Source: Thalassovita gelatinovora | GTDB taxonomy: Bacteria; Pseudomonadota; Alphaproteobacteria; Rhodobacterales; Rhodobacteraceae | Length of the DNA stretch: 64,000 bases | Reading direction: 5' to 3' | Assembly: GCF_001458355.1 (NCBI RefSeq) | Contig: NZ_CYSA01000028.1 | Location: 62,001 to 126,000, forward strand | Shown here: piece after piece, positions 50,562 to 58,657 of the stretch | How positions within the stretch are numbered: position 1 is the first letter of the stretch | How the letters are laid out: each line of letters opens with the position of its first letter | Position numbers and translations under genes: made by a program | The notes under the pieces: generated by a model | What the model saw: the letters and a program-made list of their open reading frames with translations, nothing else | Told to the model about the DNA's origin: nothing | Databases searched by the model: none

Positions 50562-50762
50562 TCAGCGAAACCAACCGGCCATCGTCGCGATCTGAAACCG
50601 CAAAGCACCCGACAGGCTGAGAATTGCACAACTGATCAGAATGAAAACACGCAGCGGATCGCCTACGGTCATCACTGCTTCGGCGATCAACCGCAGACCG
50701 ACGCCCAGAAAACACAGGGTGGAAATCATCTGTCCGACAGAGCCTTTGCGCGAATTTCTCAT
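50562..50762 (-). CDS. small membrane protein downstream of flhB
   Basis: Protein of 66 residues with two predicted membrane helices (MISTLCFLGVGLRLIAEAV and VFILISCAILSLSGALRF). ATG at 50762 is preceded by AAAGGAG with eight-base spacing; an alternative ATG at 50789 overlaps the flhB stop. I do not recognise a family. Coupled position suggests it is transcribed with the fli operon. Confidence 0.6.
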   Translation of the reverse strand: MRNSRKGSVGQMISTLCFLGVGLRLIAEAVMTVGDPLRVFILISCAILSLSGALRFQIATMAGWFR

Positions 50763-50785
50763 CTGTTCAGTCTCCTTTCGGGCAA

Positions 50786-51931
50786 TCATGCAGCATTCAT
50801 GCCATTTTCGTCGAAGCGGAAATCGGTGGGCAGGTCGATATCCGGGGCATCCGCAACGCCGCCCTGATCAAGTTGATAGATATAGGCCAAGATCGTGGCG
50901 ACGGCGGAATAAAGTCCGGGATGGATTTCTCCACCGATCTGGCTGGTGAAGTAGATGGCGCGTGCCAGCGGCGGGGCCTGAAGAATGCGCACATTATGTT
51001 CGGCGGCGCGTTCACGAATCTGAAATGCCATTGAACCTTCGCCAAGCGCCAGCACGACCGGAGCCACGGTTTCGCCGGGAACATAGCGCAGCGCGACCGA
51101 GAAATGTTTTGGGTTGGTGATGATGGCGGTGGCGTCGGGCACATCGTCAAGCGCCTTGCGCCGGGCCGCGCCTTGCTGAGCTGCTTCCATCTGGCGGCGG
51201 CGAATCGCGCCTTTGATTTCCGGCGATCCTTCGGTCTGTTTCGATTCGTCCTTGATTTCCTGCTTGGTCATTTTCAGGGTCTTGTTCATGCTGAAAGCCT
51301 GCCAGAACAGATCCACAGCACCGATCACGGCCAGTCCCAGCGCCAGCGCGCTGAGCACCCGGTAGGTAACCTGCGACAGCGTCGACAACGAACCGCCCAC
51401 GGTCATGAAGGCGGTGGTGTCGAGCGTAGGCAGCCATTGCCACAGGATCGACCCGGCCAGCCCTCCGAGCAAAAACACTTTCAGCAGCGCTTTACCCAGT
51501 TCGACCAGTGCCTTGGTCGATACCATCTTGGCAACGCCCTTGGGAATGTTGAACTTGTCGAATTTGAATTCCATGTTCTTACTGGAAAAGATCAACCCAC
51601 CCATTGCCGCCTGCATCGCCAATGTCACCACCAGCAAGGGCAGGCCAATGGCAAGCGATATCAGGCCGACATATTTTGTCCCTTCCAACAAACGGGAGGC
51701 AAGCAAAGTGTCCAGTGTTTCGGCGGATCCGAAACGGAAAAAACCGCCCCAGGCATGAACGAGGGAAGGTCCGAACAGGCCGGCCCCCATCAGGATTAAG
51801 ATCGCCCCTCCGATCGAGGCAAAGACGAACATTTCCTTTGAGGTGATAACCTTGCCGTCGTCGCGCGCGTCTTGTTTCTTTTTCGGCGTCGGTTCTTCGG
51901 TTTTTTCCTGTCCGTCGTCGCTTTCAGCCAT
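50786..51931 (-). CDS. flhB: flagellar export apparatus protein FlhB
   Basis: Export switch protein of 381 residues. After a charged N-terminus (EKTEEPTPKKKQDARDDG) there are about four membrane segments to residue 210, then the cytoplasmic domain. The autocleavage motif, normally NPTH, reads NPKH at 273-276 in AIITNPKHFSVALRY. The following helices are normal (VRILQAPPLARAIYFTSQIGGEI). FlhB controls the change from rod-hook to filament export. The ATG overlaps the fliR end by eight bases. Confidence 0.93.
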   Translation of the reverse strand: MAESDDGQEKTEEPTPKKKQDARDDGKVITSKEMFVFASIGGAILILMGAGLFGPSLVHAWGGFFRFGSAETLDTLLASRLLEGTKYVGLISLAIGLPLLVVTLAMQAAMGGLIFSSKNMEFKFDKFNIPKGVAKMVSTKALVELGKALLKVFLLGGLAGSILWQWLPTLDTTAFMTVGGSLSTLSQVTYRVLSALALGLAVIGAVDLFWQAFSMNKTLKMTKQEIKDESKQTEGSPEIKGAIRRRQMEAAQQGAARRKALDDVPDATAIITNPKHFSVALRYVPGETVAPVVLALGEGSMAFQIRERAAEHNVRILQAPPLARAIYFTSQIGGEIHPGLYSAVATILAYIYQLDQGGVADAPDIDLPTDFRFDENGMNAA

Positions 51932-52742
51932 TGGCGGCCTCCGTCATCATTTGCATCAATGCGTCGATTGATGCTTCGATCAGCTTGTCCATTGCCACGC
52001 CCAGGATCGGTGCGCCGAGATACAGCAGCACGATGGTAACCGTCATGGTCAGCGGGAAGCCGAAAGAGAAAATGTTAAGCTGCGGGGCAGAGCGGGTGAT
52101 CACGCCGATCGCCATATTGACCATCAACAATACCGACACGACCGGCATCATCAGCCGTACAGCGAAACCGAACATTTCACCGGCTGCCGCGATGCCGGAC
52201 TGGATCAGGATTCCTGTATCGAACAGGGTTCCAGGCGGAATGAATTCATAGCTGTCCAGCATGATACGCAGGGCGACGAGATGACTGTCGGAGGCGACAA
52301 AGAACACCATCAGGGCCAAGCTGAACAATTGCCCCACCACCGGGGCCTGCGTTCCCGAGGCCGGATCGATCTGCGCAGCAAAGCCAAGACCGGCGGTCGA
52401 GGCGATCCGGTCGCCCGCCATTACTGCGGCAGAGAAGAAGATCATCAGCAGCAGCCCGGCAGAAATGCCGATTGCCAATTCTCCAAGGATCAACCCGACG
52501 CCCCGGGACGTCAAAAGTATTTCGGGATCGGGCAGTTCGGCAAAACTCATCACTGGTATGGTCAGGATGACCGAGGTGACGATACGGACCTGCAACGGAA
52601 TGAAACGCGCACCGAAGACCGGTGCGGCGATGATGAAACCACCGATCCGCAGCATGGCGAACAGAAAGAGCAGCGCCATATCCAAAGCTTCCCCCAATTG
52701 CAGGGCGGGGACACCGGAATCGTATGACACCAAGTTTTCCAT
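51924..52742 (-). CDS. fliR: flagellar export protein FliR
   Basis: Membrane protein of 272 residues with about six hydrophobic segments, part of the export gate with FliP and FliQ. Recognisable segments include RIGGFIIAAPVFGARFIPLQVR, GLGFAAQIDPASGTQAPVVGQ and VMMPVVSVLLMVNMAIGVI-like helices. It sits three bases after fliQ and overlaps flhB by eight bases. Confidence 0.93.
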   Translation of the reverse strand: MENLVSYDSGVPALQLGEALDMALLFLFAMLRIGGFIIAAPVFGARFIPLQVRIVTSVILTIPVMSFAELPDPEILLTSRGVGLILGELAIGISAGLLLMIFFSAAVMAGDRIASTAGLGFAAQIDPASGTQAPVVGQLFSLALMVFFVASDSHLVALRIMLDSYEFIPPGTLFDTGILIQSGIAAAGEMFGFAVRLMMPVVSVLLMVNMAIGVITRSAPQLNIFSFGFPLTMTVTIVLLYLGAPILGVAMDKLIEASIDALMQMMTEAANG

Positions 52743-52745
52743 CGA

Positions 52746-53012
52746 TCACCGCACGCTGGCGACCATGTCGAAGACATGGGTGAAATAATCGGTCAAGTTG
52801 GTCATCATGAAGCCCGACGCCAACCCCATCGTGATCAGCACGATGGCCAGTTTCGGCACGAAGCTGAGTGTCGCTTCGTTGATCGAGGTCGCGGCTTGGA
52901 TAATGCCGACAAAAAGGCCCACTGCCAATGCGATGCCCAGTACCGGCCCGGCCGTCAGCAGAATGTTCCAATAGGCCAGTTGCAGTTGTTCGATATTGGC
53001 GTCGAAATCCAT
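52746..53012 (-). CDS. fliQ: flagellar export protein FliQ
   Basis: Small export-gate protein of 88 residues with two membrane helices. TAGPVLGIALAVGLFVGIIQ and AATSINEATLSFVPKLAIV are typical FliQ segments. Tightly packed between fliP (three bases) and fliR (three bases). Confidence 0.94.
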   Translation of the reverse strand: MDFDANIEQLQLAYWNILLTAGPVLGIALAVGLFVGIIQAATSINEATLSFVPKLAIVLITMGLASGFMMTNLTDYFTHVFDMVASVR

Positions 53013-53015
53013 GAT

Positions 53016-53768
53016 CTATCCTCCTACGCCGCTGGAGAAGCTATTGACCAATGACCCCATGGTCAGGGCCCAACCGTCGACCAGAACGAACAGCAGCAGC
53101 TTGAACGGCAATGACACCAACATCGGAGACAACATCATCATGCCCAAGGCCATCAGGATCGAGGCGATCACCATGTCGATCACCAGAAACGGCAAGAATA
53201 GCAGGAAACCGATCTGAAACGCGGTTTTCAGTTCTGAGGTGATAAAGGCCGGCAGCATCACCGAAACTGGTACGTCAGTTTCATTGGCATAGGGACCGTC
53301 ACCCGCCAGATCGGCAAACATCATCAGATCGTTTTTGCGGGTGTTTTCGATCAAGAATCCGCTGATCAGGTCGCGACCCCGTTGGAGCGCCGCAGGCGCG
53401 GCCATCTGGCCGTCCAGATAGGGTGCGACTGCCGTTTCATAGACCTGGGTCAGCATCGGTTGCATAACGAAGAAACTCAGGAAAAGCGCAATCGCAACCA
53501 GCACCTGATTGGGGGGTGTTTGCTGTGTTCCAAGCGCCTGACGCAGGATCGACAGCACGATGATGATACGGGTAAAGGCGCTCATTCCAAGCACGATCGA
53601 AGGCAGCACCGTCAGCGCCGTCATCAGCGCCAGAATTTGCAGCGACAGGGAATATTGCGTTTCGCCGTCGCCGCCGGGGCTGGTGATTTCCAGCGCCGGC
53701 AGACCCTGTGCCAAAGCAGGCCCGGTGATGATGGTCAGGGTCAGCACAATCGCAATCAGCCGGATCAT
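53016..53768 (-). CDS. fliP: flagellar export protein FliP
   Basis: Export-gate protein of 250 residues with a cleavable N-terminal signal (IAIVLTLTIITGPALAQG), as is usual for FliP. Conserved segments are MSAFTRIIIVLSILRQALGT, PPNQVLVAIALFLSFFVM and TSELKTAFQIGFLLFLPFL. Its start overlaps the fliO stop by four bases. With FliQ and FliR it forms the core of the export gate. Confidence 0.96.
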   Translation of the reverse strand: MIRLIAIVLTLTIITGPALAQGLPALEITSPGGDGETQYSLSLQILALMTALTVLPSIVLGMSAFTRIIIVLSILRQALGTQQTPPNQVLVAIALFLSFFVMQPMLTQVYETAVAPYLDGQMAAPAALQRGRDLISGFLIENTRKNDLMMFADLAGDGPYANETDVPVSVMLPAFITSELKTAFQIGFLLFLPFLVIDMVIASILMALGMMMLSPMLVSLPFKLLLFVLVDGWALTMGSLVNSFSSGVGG

Positions 53769-54061
53769 GCTGCCACCGTCGCGATCACAGGTGTCTTGGT
53801 TTGCGCGGGCAATTCGGTGATCACGGGTGCTTGACGCTTGGTCGTGACCACCAGAAATTCGGTCCCGTCCACGCTCAGCAGCATTGCGCGGGCGTCAGGG
53901 CCAAGGGCGGTTACCTCGGCCAGTTGCATCCGGCGGCCCTTTGCGATCCGCCCGGATATTTTCGAACGATTGGCCTGAACCAGCATCAGTACAGCAACCA
54001 ATGCAGCCAGAAACCCGCCGACCGTCAAAAGCTGGTCGATTTGCAGGATATCGGTACTCAT
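53765..54061 (-). CDS. fliO: flagellar biosynthesis protein FliO
   Basis: Protein of 98 residues with one N-terminal membrane segment (LTVGGFLAALVAVLMLVQA) and a small cytoplasmic domain (RRMQLAEVTALGPDARAML, GTEFLVVTTKR) typical of FliO. It helps assemble the FliP ring. A sigma-54 promoter motif lies about 40 bases upstream, so fliOPQR-flhB may also be transcribed separately. Confidence 0.85.
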   Translation of the reverse strand: MSTDILQIDQLLTVGGFLAALVAVLMLVQANRSKISGRIAKGRRMQLAEVTALGPDARAMLLSVDGTEFLVVTTKRQAPVITELPAQTKTPVIATVAA

Positions 54062-54099
54062 AACACGTCTCTCCTAAACGGTTAACTAACCGATTAGGG

Positions 54100-54115
54100 G
54101 CATGTTTCATGCCAA
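54100..54115 (-). promoter_or_regulatory. sigma-54 promoter motif before fliO
   Basis: The minus strand reads TTGGCATGAAACATGC, giving GG, ten bases, then GC, the diagnostic -24/-12 spacing. It leaves a leader of about 27 bases before fliO. Confidence 0.65.
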
Positions 54116-54159
54116 GCTGACAGGTGTTGGAAATTTGGTTGGTATCGGGCTAGGTGCGA

Positions 54160-54495
54160 TCAGATATGCATCCGGTCCTTCGGGTCGACGATGTCGCCAA
54201 AACGAATGCCGAAACGCTCTCCGATGACGACAACTTCACCCTTGGCGATGGTGGTGCCATTGATCTGAATGTCCAGCGGATCACCGGCCATCCGGTCAAG
54301 TTCGACCACCGATCCTTCATTCAGTTTCAGCAAATCCTGTATGGTGATTTCGGTCCGGCCCACTTCTACGGTCAGACGGACCTTGACCGTTTCCAGAACG
54401 CCAAGACCGCTGAGCAATTGGCTGGCTTCCGAAACTTCAGGTTGCGGGGTGGTGGCGGGAACGGAGGGCTCTTGCAAGGTGGTTTCTTCACTCAT
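54160..54495 (-). CDS. fliN: flagellar motor switch protein FliN
   Basis: C-ring protein of 111 residues with the SpoA domain: VKVRLTVEVGRTEITIQDLL, LNEGSVVELDRMAGDPLDI, INGTTIAKGEVVVIGERFGI. A proline/glutamate-rich N-terminus of about 25 residues precedes it. It follows fliM by 31 bases. With FliM and FliG it sets rotation direction and takes part in export-substrate docking. Confidence 0.94.
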   Translation of the reverse strand: MSEETTLQEPSVPATTPQPEVSEASQLLSGLGVLETVKVRLTVEVGRTEITIQDLLKLNEGSVVELDRMAGDPLDIQINGTTIAKGEVVVIGERFGIRFGDIVDPKDRMHI

Positions 54496-54526
54496 CGCGG
54501 TGGTCCTTTCAGATGTGAGGGCCAGA

Positions 54527-55501
54527 TTAGTCTGGAATGCGGCGGGTCAGGTTCAGGGCGGATTTGCCGGCGGATTCGCCGAGATCGGCATCGAATATCG
54601 GTCGACCTTCGACCAGCAACCGTGGGGCAGGGGTCATTTGCACCGGCACCACTTCGCCCGGCACGACATTGCCGATACGGCCCAAAGACACCGAGGGTTC
54701 GGCCAGAATGGCGGTCAGGCTCAACGGCACATTCAACACGGCGCGTTCCATCTTTTCACGCCAAGACATGTCTTCTTCCAACAGGTCAGAATGCATCCGT
54801 GACCGCAGTTGTCCGGCAATCGGTTTCAATGTTTGCAACGGATAGATGACGTCGAAATTCGCCGGATCGGTGTCCGGCAATTGCACCATGAAGGAACAGT
54901 TTACCACCAGGTCTTCGGAATCTGCAAAGCTGGCGAAGCTGAGGTTTTCTTCGCGATTTTGCAATTCGAAAGAGATCGGCATCAGATCGCGCCAAGCCAG
55001 CGCCATCGATTCATTCAACCCGTTCGAAATCAATTCGATTACCCGCTGTTCGGTCGGGGTGAATTCAGTCCTCGAATGATGGGTATTGCGGATTGTGCCG
55101 CCATAATAGGAATCGGTCAGCATCGAAATGAAACTGGGCGGGATCACCATCATCTGATTGCCGCGCAGGGCCTCGATCCGGCTGGTCGTCAGGCTAACGA
55201 AATTTTCCACCTCGTCGCTGTAGTCGCTAAAGGTCTTTACCTCGGGGGGGAATGCCGAAATGCGCGGCTGTAGCCGCAGCATCGGCAAGAACACCGATCG
55301 CGCCAGACGGCAGAAGCGTTCGTTGATCATCTTCAACCCGTAATAGTCGCCCATCAGCGACAGGTTGTTGTCCCCGAATTGATAGGGTTTGTAGGATATG
55401 TCGCCGTCCTTGAGTTCATCCTCTTCGGTGGCGTCAAGATCCATCAACCCGCCGACGAGGGCTGCAAGTTCGTTACTGGAAAGCTTATGCGTGCCGGACA
55501 T
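54527..55501 (-). CDS. fliM: flagellar motor switch protein FliM
   Basis: C-ring protein of 324 residues. The N-terminal LSSNELAALVGGL resembles the CheY-P binding motif (LSxxEIDALL) in a degenerate form. The middle CheC-like domain follows (INERFCRLARSVFLPMLR, SYYGGTIRN, TEQRVIELISNGLNESMALAW) and a C-terminal SpoA domain ends the protein (VPLSLTAILAEPSVSLGRIG). It lies nine bases after fliL. Confidence 0.93.
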   Translation of the reverse strand: MSGTHKLSSNELAALVGGLMDLDATEEDELKDGDISYKPYQFGDNNLSLMGDYYGLKMINERFCRLARSVFLPMLRLQPRISAFPPEVKTFSDYSDEVENFVSLTTSRIEALRGNQMMVIPPSFISMLTDSYYGGTIRNTHHSRTEFTPTEQRVIELISNGLNESMALAWRDLMPISFELQNREENLSFASFADSEDLVVNCSFMVQLPDTDPANFDVIYPLQTLKPIAGQLRSRMHSDLLEEDMSWREKMERAVLNVPLSLTAILAEPSVSLGRIGNVVPGEVVPVQMTPAPRLLVEGRPIFDADLGESAGKSALNLTRRIPD

Positions 55502-55510
55502 GTATTGGCC

Positions 55511-56077
55511 TCACTGCATCACGAAAACAGGGAAAAACACGCCCTCGATACCACCGAAACCTTCCAGCCGTTCCAGCCGGTTATTGATGGCGTCGCGCAA
55601 GGCGACCGACAGGGCATCGCGGCCAGCGGTGCCTTCGACGTCTTCTTCGGTGAAGCTGCTGATCACCGCCAGCATATCGGAGCGCAGCGCCATCCTGTGG
55701 GTTTGCACATTGCGCAACACGGCTTCGTCATACTGGGTCGACAGTCCGATGCCCAATTGAAGGAAGCGGGCCGATCCTTTCAAGTTGGTGGTCAGAGGTT
55801 CCGGGAATTCGTAATACTGGGTCTCAAATACCGGGGCGTCGGGCAAATCCCGCGGTACCTTCTGCGGTGTATTACCGGCGGAGTCATGAACATTATCCGA
55901 ACCAGTTTCTTCGATTAGACGCAGTACTTCGTCAGCCGGACTCATCGTCGACTGGGCAAAGAACTGACCAGCGACAAACCCTCCCGAAGCCAACCCGCAC
56001 GCCACAATGAGCTGAAACAGGGTCTTCAGGATCCCGCCTTTCTTCTTTTGTGATCCATCAATTGTTACGTTTGCCAT
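55511..56077 (-). CDS. fliL: flagellar basal body-associated protein FliL
   Basis: Single-pass inner-membrane protein of 188 residues. The helix LFQLIVACGLASGGFVAGQF follows a short cytoplasmic lysine-rich tail; the periplasmic domain contains YYEFPEPLTTNLKGSARFLQ and the usual FliL pattern of two strands and helices. It associates with the stators and affects torque. The ATG is 11 bases after fliK. Confidence 0.92.
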   Translation of the reverse strand: MANVTIDGSQKKKGGILKTLFQLIVACGLASGGFVAGQFFAQSTMSPADEVLRLIEETGSDNVHDSAGNTPQKVPRDLPDAPVFETQYYEFPEPLTTNLKGSARFLQLGIGLSTQYDEAVLRNVQTHRMALRSDMLAVISSFTEEDVEGTAGRDALSVALRDAINNRLERLEGFGGIEGVFFPVFVMQ

Positions 56078-56088
56078 AACCGTTTACC

Positions 56089-58215
56089 TCAGGCGACAAT
56101 ATCAATCCCGTTTTCGGGATTTGTTTGCGTAGATTGGGGCGGAACGTCCGCAGTTTGTTCGGCTTGCTGTTGCGACGGCCCTGATTGTGAATTCTGGGAC
56201 GAATGACCGCCTTGGCCACCTTGACCTGTCTGGCCCTGGAATCCTTGACCGCTGTTAGCCTGATGCTGGGTCATGTCAAAGCCCGCTTTTTGCATCATGT
56301 CGGCCAGACGCGACTGGGTGTCGTTCAACATCTTCGCGGCAGCGTCGGATTCGGTGACAATGTTGACCGCCACGTTGTTATTGTCCCGCAGGTCCAGCCG
56401 GATCGTCATCCTGCCCAGCTTTTCCGGCTGCAACGCGATTTCTATTTCGTGCTGCCCCATTTCATGCGCTTCGCGGATCATTGCGGTCAGTTTGCCGGGC
56501 CATTCCGCATCAACCATTTGTAAGTTTCGCGGTGCAGCAAATGCAGCGTTTGAGGCGGCGGTCGTCGCGGCGTTTTCAGCCCCGCGCAACTCTCCGGTAT
56601 GGACTGTATTGTGGGTCGACTGTGCCGCGAGGGTATCGGCTTTTTGTTGTGGGTGTACCAAGAGTTCAGAAGCGGTTTCCTGATCTGGGTCTGTCGCTGC
56701 CGTCATTTCGGTCTGTGCCGCGGTCATTGCCTCGGGACGACGGAGCGCGGTGTCAGATGTAGCTGCCGCAGCTTTGTCTGCTTCGCTCGAAGCAACTGCC
56801 GAAGTACCTTCGAGATTGAAGCGGATTTCAGTTTTCGCAGCATCCGTTTCGGGCGTAAGTTTGGACATTTCCAAGGTCGCGCGGTTTTGCTGCTGTGCAC
56901 CCTGACCACCGGTCTGGGATTGGCGCGCTTCTGCGTCAACCGCAGGTGCGGTTGTGTGCGTCGCCGCGCCAGTCATTTCGGCGGGTTTTGCAGACTCAGA
57001 CGTGATTTTATCGGTCCCGCGACCCGCGAATTCGGCCCGGTTGATCTGTCCGGATGCGATCGCAAGAGCCTGATCCGATGCCGTTCCGGAAAGAACCGCC
57101 TTGGCGGTTGCTGTTTTGACTGTGTCTGGGGTGTCTACCGTCTCAATGGTGGTTTCGTTCTGGTCCTGCGCGATTGTTTCCGGGCTTACGGATTTCGGGC
57201 TAAGTGTCGAAACTTCGGGGCGCAAGGCGGGGGATTGGGTGGCTTTCCCAGACATGTCTGCGAATTGAGACGCTGTAGCAGCGTCAAGCGTGTTCAAAGC
57301 GGTCTTGCTTTGCGGGTCGAGAGGGGATCGTTCTGTGAGGTCTGTCTGGTCCGGGTTGGTTGGTACTGCCACCGGGGTGTTGGCAGTCCCGTCCAGTTTC
57401 GCTGCGTTCGCCGCTTCGCCGCTGATCGGCAATGTGGTGGTAGCGCGGTCGGTTTCGGTCAGATTTTTTACTATTTCCTCTGCCTCGGCTTGAGTTATCT
57501 CGGCGTGAGGATCTTCAACGATCAGTTTACTTTCGAGCCTCAGATCTTGGTCAAGTCCTGACGCTTCATCAGGCAGTTCTGGCGCGATAGCCTGCGACGG
57601 CTCGGAAAGCGATATCGGTGCCATGGCTTCCAAGGAAGCAATCAGTTCAATCGCCGGTTCGTTTGCCAACATGGTTAAATCAGTGTTGTCGTCTGTGGCT
57701 AGGGCAGCGATTTCGGATGCCGTCGACGTATCGTCGGCAGTGGTGATTTGGGCCGCCAATGCAGGATTTGCCTGTTTCTTGAGGGGGGGCGTTTCAAATG
57801 TAGTGACCGCAGTTGCCGTCTGTGGTGCAAGAAGATCGAGGGTAGCAGGACGCTGGGGTGTGCCGGTAGCGGATTTTGTCGGCTTCCCGGACAGAACGTC
57901 AAGCGGCAGCAATGACAGGTCTGCAGTTTCGCTTTCGGTTGCCGTGGTCAGGTCGATCATTTCCGGCTGGACGTTTGCGTTGTCGGGCTGGAAAATCAAA
58001 GCGGCTTGGGCTGTGGCATCCGTTTTTCCGGTCAACGTTCCGGGGGGGGGAGTTTGGACGATGCCACCGGGAACGCTATTGATGTTCTGCGATCCTTGCA
58101 GAAGCTCTGCAAATCCTTGCGCTTCCCCGTTTCCGGACCGCTGATTCCCCGATACATTACCCAGAAAAATCGTAGGCGTGCCGGAAGCAGTTGCAGGGGT
58201 AACGGTTTGGGGCAT
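56089..58215 (-). CDS. fliK: flagellar hook-length control protein FliK
   Basis: Large secreted ruler of 708 residues. The first ~560 residues are low-complexity, rich in A, T, S, E and Q, as in other FliK proteins. The C-terminal Flg_hook domain (about 575-665) has GQHEIEIALQPEKLGRMTIR, VAVNIVTESDAAAKMLNDTQ and LADMMQKAGFDMTQHQ, and is followed by a glutamine/glycine-rich tail. It measures the hook and triggers FlhB switching. A sigma-54 motif lies about 45 bases before the ATG. Confidence 0.92.
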   Translation of the reverse strand: MPQTVTPATASGTPTIFLGNVSGNQRSGNGEAQGFAELLQGSQNINSVPGGIVQTPPPGTLTGKTDATAQAALIFQPDNANVQPEMIDLTTATESETADLSLLPLDVLSGKPTKSATGTPQRPATLDLLAPQTATAVTTFETPPLKKQANPALAAQITTADDTSTASEIAALATDDNTDLTMLANEPAIELIASLEAMAPISLSEPSQAIAPELPDEASGLDQDLRLESKLIVEDPHAEITQAEAEEIVKNLTETDRATTTLPISGEAANAAKLDGTANTPVAVPTNPDQTDLTERSPLDPQSKTALNTLDAATASQFADMSGKATQSPALRPEVSTLSPKSVSPETIAQDQNETTIETVDTPDTVKTATAKAVLSGTASDQALAIASGQINRAEFAGRGTDKITSESAKPAEMTGAATHTTAPAVDAEARQSQTGGQGAQQQNRATLEMSKLTPETDAAKTEIRFNLEGTSAVASSEADKAAAATSDTALRRPEAMTAAQTEMTAATDPDQETASELLVHPQQKADTLAAQSTHNTVHTGELRGAENAATTAASNAAFAAPRNLQMVDAEWPGKLTAMIREAHEMGQHEIEIALQPEKLGRMTIRLDLRDNNNVAVNIVTESDAAAKMLNDTQSRLADMMQKAGFDMTQHQANSGQGFQGQTGQGGQGGHSSQNSQSGPSQQQAEQTADVPPQSTQTNPENGIDIVA

Positions 58216-58259
58216 TGGTATTCCGTGAATGTTTTTTAACTTTGTTCTACAGGTGTGGT

Positions 58260-58275
58260 GCAGGTTTCGTGCCAG
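58260..58275 (-). promoter_or_regulatory. sigma-54 promoter motif before fliK
   Basis: The minus strand reads CTGGCACGAAACCTGC, an almost perfect TGGCACG-N4-TTGC -24/-12 element with GG-N10-GC spacing. The predicted leader to fliK is about 33 bases. It lies between fliJ and fliK, so fliKLMN can be transcribed separately. Confidence 0.8.
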
Positions 58276-58285
58276 CCGGTGACGA

Positions 58286-58657
58286 TTATTCGTTTTCCGT
58301 CTGGCGTTGGGCGATCCGGGCTTTTTCGCTGAGAATATCGAGCTTATGGCCCGATTGTGCCAAAGCCGTCCGTGCCCGACTCAACCGGTGTTCGGATTGC
58401 TTCATTTGGTTGGTCAACGTTTTGCGGTGGCTTTCCAACTGATGCCCGACCCGCATGACATTGGCCAGTTGCGCAGTGGTTTTAGACCCAGGTGCGGCAA
58501 GACGGTGTTCGTCCAGCAACCGCGCCAGCGATCCTGACTGTTCCGCAATACGGTCGGTTTCATCCTGAACCTGGCGCAACTTGCGGGCCAGATCGGCCTG
58601 TTTTATTGTTTCGGCCTTGGCCATCATGCGCAGCAGGTCGCCTTTATGCTTGCTCAT
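58286..58657 (-). CDS. fliJ: FliJ-like flagellar protein
   Basis: Helical protein of 123 residues, predicted to be almost entirely coiled coil (LARKLRQVQDETDRIAEQ, LARLLDEHRL, LTNQMKQSEHRLSRARTAL). Position after fliI and before fliK and the coiled-coil nature identify FliJ, which couples the FliI ATPase to the export gate. Sequence conservation of FliJ is low, so the call rests on context. It overlaps the end of fliI by 14 bases. Confidence 0.75.
   Translation of the reverse strand: MSKHKGDLLRMMAKAETIKQADLARKLRQVQDETDRIAEQSGSLARLLDEHRLAAPGSKTTAQLANVMRVGHQLESHRKTLTNQMKQSEHRLSRARTALAQSGHKLDILSEKARIAQRQTENE

Noticed and set aside
56599-57561. 320-codon plus-strand frame
   Set aside because: Antisense to the low-complexity part of fliK; the cysteine and arginine-rich product reflects the repeated codons of FliK.
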